Shown here piece by piece: positions 1-6,084 of a DNA stretch of 7,777 bases (its first letter is position 1; each line of letters opens with the position of its first letter). Made by a program: the position numbers and the translations under genes. Source of the stretch: an uncultured Chloroflexota bacterium (GTDB taxonomy: Bacteria > Chloroflexota > Dehalococcoidia > SAR202 > UBA11138); the NCBI GenBank assembly GCA_913046025.1, contig CAJWRP010000085.1:1-7777 (forward strand). Direction: 5' to 3'. Below the pieces are notes generated by a model, which was given only the letters and a program-made list of their open reading frames with translations, had not been told where the DNA came from and did no database searches.

Positions 1-473
1 TGATCCTGCATGGCGGCGACCTTATTGCAACACGAGTACTGGACTGGTGCGAGCGGTTTGCCCCTGTAATCTGCGCCGACGGCAACAACGACGTCTACGA
101 GGACCCGCGAACCAAGATGGTTCAGATGCTCGAAATCGAGGGATGGAAGATAGGCATGATCCACAGCCTGGAGGGCGAACACAGACCCATGTCCGATCTA
201 CAGAAGATGTTCCCTTCTCCAGTGGACATTATGGTTGCGGGCCATTCCCACCAGGAGCGGTTGGAGCACAGAGAAGGTGTTGTGCTGCTGAACAGTGGAA
301 GCATCACCTTCCCTCAGCACAAGGAGCTGCGCCTGGGCACTGTGGCGCTGCTAGAGCTGAAGCCTGACAGCTTGCACGCCGAGATCATTCCCATTGGCGA
401 GACCTCAGGCAGTCCGAATCCAGGCAAAGCTATGTCGCTGGACGTAACCCGCAATGGGACGACGTCAGATTAA
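1..473 (+). CDS. Metallophosphoesterase, YfcE/MJ0936-like (5' end cut by window)
   Basis: Read in the frame starting at base 3, the visible 156 residues are the C-terminal part of a small calcineurin-like phosphoesterase that hydrolyses phosphodiesters at a two-metal centre, probably in the cytoplasm. The family motifs appear in order: HGGD at residues 3-6 of the visible part (metal-bridging Asp), DGNND at 26-30 (the GN[CH]D/E motif), an IH at the usual third histidine site, VAGHSH (the GHTH motif) and LLNSGSI (the family's N-P/S-GS). The first motif, D-x-H in the N-terminal 10-15 residues, lies outside the window, so roughly 35-40 residues are missing. The protein ends in a polar tail after the last beta strand and stops at TAA (471-473). 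No co-transcribed neighbour follows: 231 bases separate it from the next gene, which has its own promoter. The family call is firm; the substrate cannot be told. Confidence 0.88.
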   Translation, partial: ILHGGDLIATRVLDWCERFAPVICADGNNDVYEDPRTKMVQMLEIEGWKIGMIHSLEGEHRPMSDLQKMFPSPVDIMVAGHSHQERLEHREGVVLLNSGSITFPQHKELRLGTVALLELKPDSLHAEIIPIGETSGSPNPGKAMSLDVTRNGTTSD

Positions 474-570
474 GCCATCAGCATCGGACTTGCACATCAC
501 CTGCATAATTCACTGAAAACCCATGAGATACTAACAACTCGCCCTTTTGTCCCCTGCTGTGTGAACAAAA

Positions 571-604
571 TTGACGACACATTAAAATTAGCCTCTGTTA
601 TAAT
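571..604 (+). promoter_or_regulatory. Promoter for the BI-1 gene (extended -10)
   Basis: A perfect TATAAT lies at 599-604, preceded by TG at 596-597 one base upstream, which makes an extended -10 (TGnTATAAT). TTGACG at 571-576 resembles a -35 but the spacer is 22 bases, too long for a classic pair, so the extended -10 probably carries the activity. Transcription would begin near 611, giving a leader of about 95 bases before the ATG at 705. I see no clear riboswitch or attenuator fold in that leader, and nothing else recognisable in the rest of the 474-704 gap. Confidence 0.6.
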
Positions 605-690
605 TCAATGTGTAACCTTCAAGTCGATCTGTATTAGCCAGGTGTTCCATACCAGTCGTTTACGATGACGCCTTCACAAAGGTCTATCGA

Positions 691-699
691 TAAGGAGGT
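691..699 (+). promoter_or_regulatory. Full-length Shine-Dalgarno of the BI-1 gene
   Basis: TAAGGAGGT matches the complement of the 16S rRNA 3' end over nine bases and sits five bases before the ATG at 705. It fixes the start and suggests efficient translation. Confidence 0.85.
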
Positions 700-704
700 C
701 CCGC

Positions 705-1415
705 ATGTCCAATCAGTACTCGTCACTTGCAGCCAATGAGGCTTTAGTAAATACCTTCATTGACGCCATGGCGCGAGTGTACATGTGGATGACTGGTGGC
801 CTGCTTATCACGGCCATTGTGGCTACAGGCGTGGCTAGCTCCGACGAGGTCATGTTCACTTTAACCAGCACTCCAATACTGTTTTGGGGAATCATAATAG
901 GCCAGTTTGGGTTGGTAATAGGCATTTCCGCCATGATAAACAAAATATCCCCTATGACCGCTTTGGGGCTATTCTTTGTTTATGCCGCCCTGATGGGCGT
1001 GATGCTGTCCGTCATACTGATCAGCTACGACCTGGGTACAGTAGGCATTGCCTTCGGCGTAACTTCCGGTACCTTCGCAGGGCTATCAATAGTCGGCCTG
1101 ACAACCAAGAAGGACCTCACAAAGATGGGCCCCATGCTTATGGCTGCCCTGTTCGGCCTGATAATCGCATCGGTCGCCAACTGGTTCATGCAGAGCGAAG
1201 CCATGGAGTGGATAATCTCTTACGCAGGCGTGCTGATCTTCATGGGCTTAACGCTTTACCAGACCAAAAGGATCAAGACCCTGACCATCGAAGCGCTGCA
1301 GAGCGGCGATACTCAGGCGGTGAGTCGTATAGGCGTCATGGGCGCGCTTGGCCTGTACCTGTCATTCATCAACCTATTCCTGTTCATTCTGCGGATCGTA
1401 GGCGGCCGCCGTTAG
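705..1415 (+). CDS. Bax inhibitor-1 (BI-1/TMBIM, YccA/YbhL) family inner-membrane protein
   Basis: The 236-residue length is normal for bacterial BI-1 proteins, which are seven-helix membrane proteins; characterised members act as a pH-sensitive calcium leak or interact with membrane quality control. Hydrophobic segments are near residues 27-45, 57-77, 84-104, 113-132, 141-161, 168-186 and 211-232. Family hallmarks are VYMWMTGGLLITA near the N-terminus, the TTKKDLTKMG loop at 133-142, GLTLYQTKRIK at 181-191 and GLYLSFINLFLFILRIVG at 216-233. The last two motifs normally read YD and YLDFINLF; here the aspartates are replaced by Gln186 and Ser220. In BsYetJ these positions are the Asp171-Asp195 pair that gates the channel by pH. 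The start is set by a nine-base Shine-Dalgarno. The gene is monocistronic, with its own promoter, and converges on a pseudogene. The family call is sure; whether it conducts calcium is doubtful given the substitutions. Confidence 0.95.
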   Translation: MSNQYSSLAANEALVNTFIDAMARVYMWMTGGLLITAIVATGVASSDEVMFTLTSTPILFWGIIIGQFGLVIGISAMINKISPMTALGLFFVYAALMGVMLSVILISYDLGTVGIAFGVTSGTFAGLSIVGLTTKKDLTKMGPMLMAALFGLIIASVANWFMQSEAMEWIISYAGVLIFMGLTLYQTKRIKTLTIEALQSGDTQAVSRIGVMGALGLYLSFINLFLFILRIVGGRR

Positions 1416-1514
1416 ATTTGTATAGTGGGCAAAAGGGCTACGAGCAAGGCTTAGCTAAGAATGCGAGCGTGCCCATTGCCATGCTGGCCTTCCTTTAGCC
1501 GCATACAAGCGAGA

Positions 1515-2259
1515 TTAACTGCACGGAGCGCTACGTCCCCAATAATCAACGCTGAACAGGGCAGTCAGCGTAAAGATGAACCCGCGAGAGGAAAGCTTCA
1601 GAAGGTTGCCGCCCCATTGCCTTTTCTTATCTAGAACCTCCACGGCAGGTGGCATCCAAAGGTACATCAACGCCACTCCGACCTGGAAAAAGGCGAATCC
1701 CGTGAACACCACCTTTTATGAGGCAATCTCATTTAGACCGAAGGCATCCTGATAAATAAATGGCTGGCAGACCGGCGGCCAGAGCATCCAAAGCTGTGCC
1801 TACCCTGCCTGCGATACCATAAATTGCAAAGAGGTCAGTGCGCTTCTCATCCGGTGTTGTGTCCGGTAGTATCGCCTGCTCCAGCGGCTGAAGAGGACCT
1901 CTTGGCCCGTCTACACCCATACTGCCAACGAAGGCAAAGAACACCAGAAGAAAGAAGTTGTCGGTGAAAAACAGCGCCAGCCCTACCGGTGCAGCTATTA
2001 GTGAGAAGATTACAATCAGCCGTCGCCTGCCCACTCGTTCGGACACCAATGCGACGACAAAGGCAAAACCCGCACCTCCAGCCACACCAATGCTAAGAAA
2101 CGCTCCTAACTGGATAACGCTGAATCCCAACAGGTTGAGATAAAGCGCCATCAAAACTGCGACATAGCTTTACGAAAAGCCGCGCACAGCACGAGCTAGA
2201 ATGATTATCTTGCCGTCCCGGCTTACATAACCGGGCATAAGTGTCGAAGAGAAGCTCAC
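1515..2259 (-). pseudogene. Decayed MFS transporter gene (N-terminal half, several disabling mutations)
   Basis: This is the remnant of a major facilitator superfamily carrier. A GTG at 2259-2257, seven bases after GGGGAG (2272-2267), begins a reading frame with RDGKIIILARAVRGFS, then hits TAA at codon 30 (2172-2170). The same frame continues without a break into SYVAVLMALYLNLLGFS and the loop 2-3 motif SERVGRRR. It goes on through PDTTPDEKRTDLFAIYGIAG to GLPAIY. There a TTTA tandem repeat (1752-1760) shifts the frame; in the +1 frame the text resumes as QDAFGLNEIAS, meets a second stop (TAA, 1718-1716) and continues as KVVFTGFAFFQVGVALMYLW to TAA at 1517-1515. Only about 250 codons survive of roughly 400; the second six helices are absent. 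It lies 26 bases after the MOSC stop, so the two were probably one operon. The longest pieces (1729-2154 and 1515-1712) could be miscalled as short genes. Confidence 0.88.
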
Positions 2260-2285
2260 TACGAGACTCCCCTAGAGACCTTGGA

Positions 2286-2735
2286 CTAAACCCCGGCCCC
2301 CTCCATCACCTTGATGGCGTCGCCCTTACGCAGGGTGCCGCCCTGGACCACGTGGGTTAGCATGCCCCGGCGGTCGATCATCTGCTCGCGTAGGCCGTCG
2401 CGTATGCCGTCGATGAAGGCGCATGGGTCGCAGAAGCCCGTAATTTCCAGCACAACATCGTCGCCAAGTGCCAGCTTCTGGCCCCGCTTCAGCGCGTGGA
2501 CGTCCATACCGGACATGGTAACGTTCTCCCGAATCTGGCCCTGCTCCAGACCAAATACCTTTAGAGTCTCAACGTCCATGAGCAGCACCTGCCTGTGCTT
2601 GCGGGCAGGAGTCTCTGTGGCGTGGCGGTCGCCCTCGATGCCGAAGCCGGTGATGAGGTTGGCGTCCTCCATAGACTCCATTGGCTCAAAGTGGCCCGTG
2701 CATTTCCAAAGGGCCTCAACCTGTGCGTCTGGCAT
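2286..2735 (-). CDS. Stand-alone MOSC domain protein
   Basis: The 149-residue protein consists of little more than a MOSC domain, the C-terminal sulfur-carrier fold of molybdenum-cofactor sulfurase, also found alone as a presumed binder of sulfur, Moco or other cofactors. Visible hallmarks are GIEGDRHA at 32-39, RENVTMSGMDV at 69-79, a GQKLALGD segment at 85-92, LEITGFCDPC at 96-105 and the closing RRGMLTHVVQGG and GDAIKV. Cys102 and Cys105 form a C-x-x-C; one of them occupies the conserved cysteine position of the family. The ATG at 2735 is preceded six bases upstream by AGAGGAGGT (2750-2742), which fixes the start. It is soluble, with no signal peptide. It is the first gene of a minus-strand unit whose second gene, an MFS transporter, is now dead, and it is divergent from the propeller gene. 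The exact substrate is unknown. Confidence 0.9.
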   Translation of the reverse strand: MPDAQVEALWKCTGHFEPMESMEDANLITGFGIEGDRHATETPARKHRQVLLMDVETLKVFGLEQGQIRENVTMSGMDVHALKRGQKLALGDDVVLEITGFCDPCAFIDGIRDGLREQMIDRRGMLTHVVQGGTLRKGDAIKVMEGAGV

Positions 2736-2766
2736 TTCGCGACCTCCTCTACCTTATGTTTAGAAT

Positions 2767-2829
2767 TTCCGTAAGCTTACACTGCCCTTGCGAGGACATC
2801 AACTCTGGGCGTGGGCCCGCCTTACGGAA
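2767..2829. repeat. Inverted repeat in the MOSC/propeller divergent region
   Basis: TTCCGTAAG at 2767-2775 is the exact reverse complement of CTTACGGAA at 2821-2829, centred 54 bases apart. The left arm is immediately followed by CTTAC, making the ten-base palindrome GTAAGCTTAC at 2771-2780. So the half-site GTAAG/CTTAC occurs three times between the two divergent starts. The right arm ends just upstream of the presumed -35 of the propeller gene, and the left arm lies within about 40 bases of the MOSC start. This is an arrangement an operator could have; no regulator gene is in the window. Confidence 0.4.
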
Positions 2830-2833
2830 TGTT

Positions 2834-2861
2834 TTGGTAAACCCGGCGGCAGGTGTATAAT
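2834..2861 (+). promoter_or_regulatory. Promoter for the PAL-like propeller gene
   Basis: TTGGTA (2834-2839, four of six -35 bases) and a perfect TATAAT (2856-2861) are separated by 16 bases. Transcription would start near 2868, giving a short leader of about 32 bases that contains GGAGGG at 2888-2893, six bases before the ATG. Confidence 0.65.
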
Positions 2862-2899
2862 CCCGGCACATCATAGCGACTAATCGCGGAGGGAATGAC

Positions 2900-3850
2900 A
2901 TGGTAACTCTAGGTTCTGGAGCTTTTTCATATAACGTCGAAGTCAACTGGGAGACGGTGCCGGATGACTACGGCGACGGCTGGCGTGAGGTTCCCGCTGT
3001 CTATGCGGACGACGACGACAACGTTTACCTATTCACCCGAGGTGACCACCCAATTATGGTGTTCGATAGCTCGGGCAATTTCGTCAAGTCGTGGGGCGAG
3101 GGTGTGTTCACACGCGGTCACGGCATTAGTAAAGGCCCAAACAACACCCTTTACCTTACGGACGACGGCGACCACACAGTGCGTCAGTGCACCCTGGACG
3201 GCGAAGTGCTGATGACCATCGGCGTACCTGGTACACCAGCGCCACTGTTCAGCGGGGACCCGTTCAACCGCTGCACACACACGGCCACCGACCCCAAGAC
3301 CGGCGACATCTACGTATCCGACGGCTACGGCAATTCGCGAATCCACAAGTACTCCTCCGACGGCAATCTACTATTCTCTTGGGGAGAGCCTGGCAACCTT
3401 CCAGGCCAGTTCAGCATTGCCCACAACATCGTCACAGACAACGCAGGGCTGGTGTACGTGGCCGACCGCGAGAACCACCGGATACAGGTTTTCGACGACA
3501 AGGGCAAGTTCCTGGACCAGTGGGGTAGTGTGCATCGACCTTCCGCGCTGTACATAGATAACGACGCCGGGCTGCTTTACGTCGGAGAGATTGGTTGGGG
3601 AATGAACGTAAACCGCAACGTGCCGAACATAGGTCCAAGGGTCTCCATCATCAATTTGAAGGGTGAAGTGCAAGCTCAACTTGGTACCAGCTACGGCCTG
3701 GAGGCCGGACAGTTCATCTCGCCGCACGGTATCTGCCTGGACTCCCACAAGAACATCTACGTGGGTGAGGTAGCCTTTACCAATATGACGAACGCCGGAG
3801 AAGAAGTGTCATCAAGTGTGAGGTCGTTCCAAAGGCTGACTAAGGCGTAG
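2900..3850 (+). CDS. NHL-repeat beta-propeller, peptidylglycine alpha-hydroxyglycine lyase (PAL)-like
   Basis: The 316-residue protein has repeated NHL-type strands (NVYLFTRGDHPIMVFD, TLYLTDDGDHTVRQ, DIYVSDGYGNSRIHKY, LVYVADRENHRIQVFD, NIYVGEVAFTN) that fit a six-bladed propeller. The text around residues 136-198 closely follows the lyase domain of peptidylglycine alpha-amidating monooxygenase. From memory of the rat enzyme, its catalytic and zinc residues all have counterparts: Arg47 (TRGDH) for Arg533, His74 (GHGI) for His585, Tyr143 (SDGY) for Tyr654, His175 (AHNI) for His690, Arg190 (ADREN) for Arg706 and His276 (PHGI) for His786. There is no signal peptide, so it should be cytoplasmic. 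The ATG is set by GGAGGG six bases upstream. It has its own promoter and is divergent from MOSC. No copper monooxygenase domain is fused or adjacent, so peptide amidation is unlikely; dealkylation of another carbinolamide-like substrate, or a non-enzymatic propeller, is possible. The fold is sure, the activity inferred. Confidence 0.85.
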   Translation: MVTLGSGAFSYNVEVNWETVPDDYGDGWREVPAVYADDDDNVYLFTRGDHPIMVFDSSGNFVKSWGEGVFTRGHGISKGPNNTLYLTDDGDHTVRQCTLDGEVLMTIGVPGTPAPLFSGDPFNRCTHTATDPKTGDIYVSDGYGNSRIHKYSSDGNLLFSWGEPGNLPGQFSIAHNIVTDNAGLVYVADRENHRIQVFDDKGKFLDQWGSVHRPSALYIDNDAGLLYVGEIGWGMNVNRNVPNIGPRVSIINLKGEVQAQLGTSYGLEAGQFISPHGICLDSHKNIYVGEVAFTNMTNAGEEVSSSVRSFQRLTKA

Positions 3851-3882
3851 GTGTGAGGGAAGCTGAGTATTCTTCATGTGAA

Positions 3883-3891
3883 TGGTATACT
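3883..3891 (+). promoter_or_regulatory. Extended -10 promoter for the DUF3500 gene
   Basis: TGGTATACT contains TATACT (3886-3891) with TG one base upstream. No good -35 lies at 16-18 bases. Transcription would begin near 3898, about 49 bases before the ATG. The box is 33 bases after the stop of the upstream propeller gene, so the DUF3500 gene can be expressed on its own even though both genes run the same way. Confidence 0.5.
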
Positions 3892-3946
3892 GACCCCCAA
3901 CAAAGGAATTAACGTGCATATTAGTGTCTAGAAAAAGGAGCAATGA

Positions 3947-4957
3947 ATGACAGCAGAGCACACGCATAACGGAAATGAACACGCCCATCCACAGGCCGTA
4001 TCGCAGATGAGCGCAGCAGCCTCGGCATGGCTTGATAGCCTGTCCGCCGACCAGAAGGCCAAGGCGACCTTCGAATACATGGACGGCGAGAGAATTTTCT
4101 GGTACTACCCGCCAATGAACAGGCACGGCCTTGCCTTGCGGGATATGGATGAAAACCAGCGCAAGCTCGCCTTCACAATATTGGAGTCCGGCCTCTCTCC
4201 TGTAGCTTACCAGCGGACAAGGCAGATCATCGAGCACGAAGCTATTCTGAAGGACGTAGAGGATAAGGCAGGCATCGTTAGCTTCCGACGCGATTCTGAG
4301 CTTTACTACTTCACGATTTTCGGAGACCCGTCAGACGACGAAAATCCCTGGGCGTGGCGCACAGAGGGCCACCACGTTTCTCTACACTACAGCCTTTGGG
4401 GCGACAATGTTATCTCCACAACGCCGTTCTTCTTCGGCGCGAATCCGTCTGAGGTCCGGGATGGCCCGCAGAAAGGAATGCGCATCCTTGGCACCCGCGA
4501 AGACCTTGGTCTGGAACTGATCCAGAGCTTTGACTCCAGCCAGAAGTCCAAGGCGATCATCTACGACGAGGCGCCTTTCGACATCCTGACGTACAACGCC
4601 TCCAGGGCCGTTTTCCAGCGAGAGGAAGGGCTGACTGGCTCCAAGATGAGCGGCACACAGCAAGAAATGATGATGGCCATCATCAGCGAGTACATTGCCG
4701 GTGTCCGAGAGGACGTTGCCTCGGACAAGCTGAGGCAAGTACAGGAAAAAGGTCTTGGCAACTTCCACTTCGCATGGGGTGGCGGCACAGAACGATACAG
4801 CAAGCACTACTATCGCATCCATGCCGACAATTTCATCATCGAGTACGACAACAGGCAGGACGAGGCCAATCACATCCACTCAGTTCTTAGGGATGTGGAT
4901 AATGACTTCGCCAACGACGTTCTTAGAGATCACTTGATTCTCTACCACGTCCTCTAG
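3947..4957 (+). CDS. DUF3500 domain protein
   Basis: The 336-residue protein matches the DUF3500 family, whose function is not established. Landmarks are FEYMDGERIFWYYPP at 42-56, RHGLALRDM at 59-67, WAWRTEGHHVSLHYS at 135-149, FFFGANPSEV at 161-170, GMRILGTREDLG at 177-188 and FAWGGG at 275-280. The C-terminal block has HYYRIHADNFIIEYDN at 287-302 and ANHIHSVLRDVDNDF at 307-321. The many invariant His, Glu and Asp residues (E140, H142, H287, H292, E299, D301, H309, H311, D318) look like a metal or acid-base site, but that is inference. The first 14 residues hold four histidines (5, 7, 12, 14), like a small metal-binding tail. Many family members are exported; this one has no signal peptide. 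AAGGAG at 3935-3940 sets the ATG at 3947; another ATG at 3943 is out of frame. A strong terminator follows the stop, so the gene ends its transcript. Confidence 0.88.
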   Translation: MTAEHTHNGNEHAHPQAVSQMSAAASAWLDSLSADQKAKATFEYMDGERIFWYYPPMNRHGLALRDMDENQRKLAFTILESGLSPVAYQRTRQIIEHEAILKDVEDKAGIVSFRRDSELYYFTIFGDPSDDENPWAWRTEGHHVSLHYSLWGDNVISTTPFFFGANPSEVRDGPQKGMRILGTREDLGLELIQSFDSSQKSKAIIYDEAPFDILTYNASRAVFQREEGLTGSKMSGTQQEMMMAIISEYIAGVREDVASDKLRQVQEKGLGNFHFAWGGGTERYSKHYYRIHADNFIIEYDNRQDEANHIHSVLRDVDNDFANDVLRDHLILYHVL

Positions 4958-4974
4958 ACCCTAAAGCATTCAAT

Positions 4975-5016
4975 AAAGGGGGCGTACCTAAATATCGGTA
5001 CACCCCTTTTGTTTTC
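4975..5016 (+). terminator. Rho-independent terminator after DUF3500
   Basis: Bases 4975-4988 pair with 4997-5010: AAAGGGGG-C-GTACC against GGTAC-A-CCCCTTTT, a 14-step stem with one A-C mismatch and one G-U pair around the eight-base loop TAAATATC. The 3' arm runs into TTTTGTTTT. The A run before the stem could let it act weakly on the other strand, at the 3' end of the minus-strand pseudogene. Confidence 0.88.
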
Positions 5017-5017
5017 A

Positions 5018-5902
5018 TCATTTCTGTGAGGTTTGCCAGCTATTCGGAAAGGCGAATTTCAAGTTAGCTGCTGGACTAACTTCTTCGCCGGGTAAATGTC
5101 CCGTCAGTTTCACCTGACCCAGCATGCCACTTACCTGCAACCAACGGTCCGACGGTCCGTCTGGTATGTTCTGCAAGGGAAGCGGCTATCTCAAGCTCCA
5201 TCTCAGCATCGAAGCTAAGTTCCAGAAGCAGGGAAGAGGCGCCTCTGACTTGGCGAGTTTCGTACCTAAAGGTTCCCACTGTGTGTCAACTCTTCACGTT
5301 TCCCCGAAAAGCAATAGTATCCTCTTCTGCCTTGAGAGTGACACCAGGCAGTTCGCTTTGTGGCACTGTAGACGATTTGGTGAGACGCTCCCGTAGGTCA
5401 GCCTACACATGCGCATCCTGACGATAGGCTGGCATGCCACTAACGCGGGAACGCTCCATTTCCAGCACCACCTCACCCGTACTGAATCAACTACCCTATG
5501 GACGGGCAGCAGCAAGCGCTTACGGGTGAATCGTCTGGACAGGACCATACATTCCATGGAGTGATCTGCGGAAGATATACGGATGCCTCTCATCTTGAGT
5601 CGTTTTCCGCCTGGCGTTAGCACTCTGGTTTTCGGTGTGAGCGCAACGATGAACTACTCACTTTCGAGACGCTTGAGAACTGCTTGCTGCAGGACCCCAT
5701 CCAGGGGCATCTTGGTGTAGATAGCCTCTTTATCCCGTCTCTTGACGCCATCCATTGGAATGATACAGAGTCGGCAACACCCGAGGCCGCGTTTCACGAA
5801 AAAATGAGTCACGACACCTGATTCTTTAACCAGCATAGCACCCCGAAGTTTACCCATCCGAACATCGTATGCAGATACATGTTGTCACCACATTAGGTCC
5901 AT
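5018..5902 (-). pseudogene. Decayed PRC-barrel plus BON-domain protein gene
   Basis: No intact ORF fills this 1-kb stretch, but the minus strand reads as one long broken gene. From ATG 5902: MDLMW, TGA (5887-5885), then a PRC-barrel domain (SAYDVRMGKLRGAMLVKESG, VVTHFFVKRGLG, IIPMDGVKRRDKEAIYTKM). TAG follows at 5656-5654, then in the same frame a second PRC-like unit (TPGGKRLKMRGIRISS, RKRLLLPVHRVVDSV). Near 5477-5482 a one-base loss shifts the frame to GEVVLEMERSRVSGMPAYRQ, then TAG (5405-5403), a BON domain (ADLRERLTKSSTVPQSELPG, TLKAEEDTIAFRGNVKS), TGA (5288-5286) and the second BON start (ELSFDAEMELEIAASLAEH). Near 5135 a one-base gain restores the first frame: VSGMLGQVKLTGHLPGEEVS, ending at TGA 5020-5018. 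The total of about 295 codons fits a PRC-PRC-BON-BON protein of the kind thought to bind RNA or membranes under stress; the product is unlikely to be made. The domain order is inferred from sequence style. Confidence 0.82.
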
Positions 5903-6037
5903 TATTTTCGTGCCTTGCCTAATCTTTGAGCAGAGCCACTTAACCAACCCTTTTTGCTGGTGCCTTCGCTGAACCCTGCCTCACTTATAGGTAAACCACA
6001 GCAGACTAAATCACGTGTGTAACTTCAGCGATTGAGG

Positions 6038-6043
6038 TATAAT
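6038..6043 (+). promoter_or_regulatory. -10 box upstream of the MFS transporter gene
   Basis: A perfect TATAAT precedes the GTG start by 41 bases. No recognisable -35 lies 16-18 bases upstream (the sequence there is GTGTGT-like) and there is no extended TG, so an activator may be needed or the match may be partly chance. The rest of 5903-6084 shows nothing I can name. Confidence 0.45.
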
Positions 6044-6084
6044 TATCGCCGTCTGAGCGGAGTTAGTGGAGGTCACAGGCATTA

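Noticed and set aside
1450..1459. Palindrome CTTAGCTAAG between the BI-1 gene and the MFS pseudogene as a terminator
   Set aside because: Only five base pairs with no loop and no T run; chance palindromes of this size are common.
884..1498. Long overlapping plus-strand ORF inside the BI-1 gene
   Set aside because: Arg/His/Pro-rich shadow frame of a well-supported membrane protein, with no start signal.
2774..2802. Minus-strand promoter for MOSC (TTGATG, 17 bases, TAAGCT)
   Set aside because: The spacing is right but the -10 matches only three of six bases, too weak to list as a feature.
3371..3748. Antisense ORF across the propeller gene
   Set aside because: A shadow of the coding strand; no family pattern and no ribosome binding site.
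3867..3891. AGTAT...ATACT inverted repeat around the DUF3500 -10 box as an operator
   Set aside because: Arms of five bases with an imperfect interior; not distinguishable from chance.
4382..4879. Antisense ORF of 165 codons across the DUF3500 gene
   Set aside because: Covers the most conserved part of DUF3500 on the other strand and has no recognisable motifs.
5124..5396. Plus-strand ORF of 90 codons in the stretch after the DUF3500 terminator
   Set aside because: No ribosome binding site or recognisable protein pattern; it is antisense to the PRC/BON pseudogene, whose protein text is far more convincing.
5294..5623. Minus-strand ORF of 109 codons as a separate gene
   Set aside because: Only its first part reads as PRC-barrel sequence; after about 5480 it is out of the true frame and becomes Cys/Arg-rich nonsense. 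It is a piece of the pseudogene.
1515..5902. Stop-codon reassignment or programmed recoding as an explanation of the internal stops
   Set aside because: All three stop codons interrupt the two genes, indels are also present, and the intact genes end normally at TAG or TAA, so decay explains them better.
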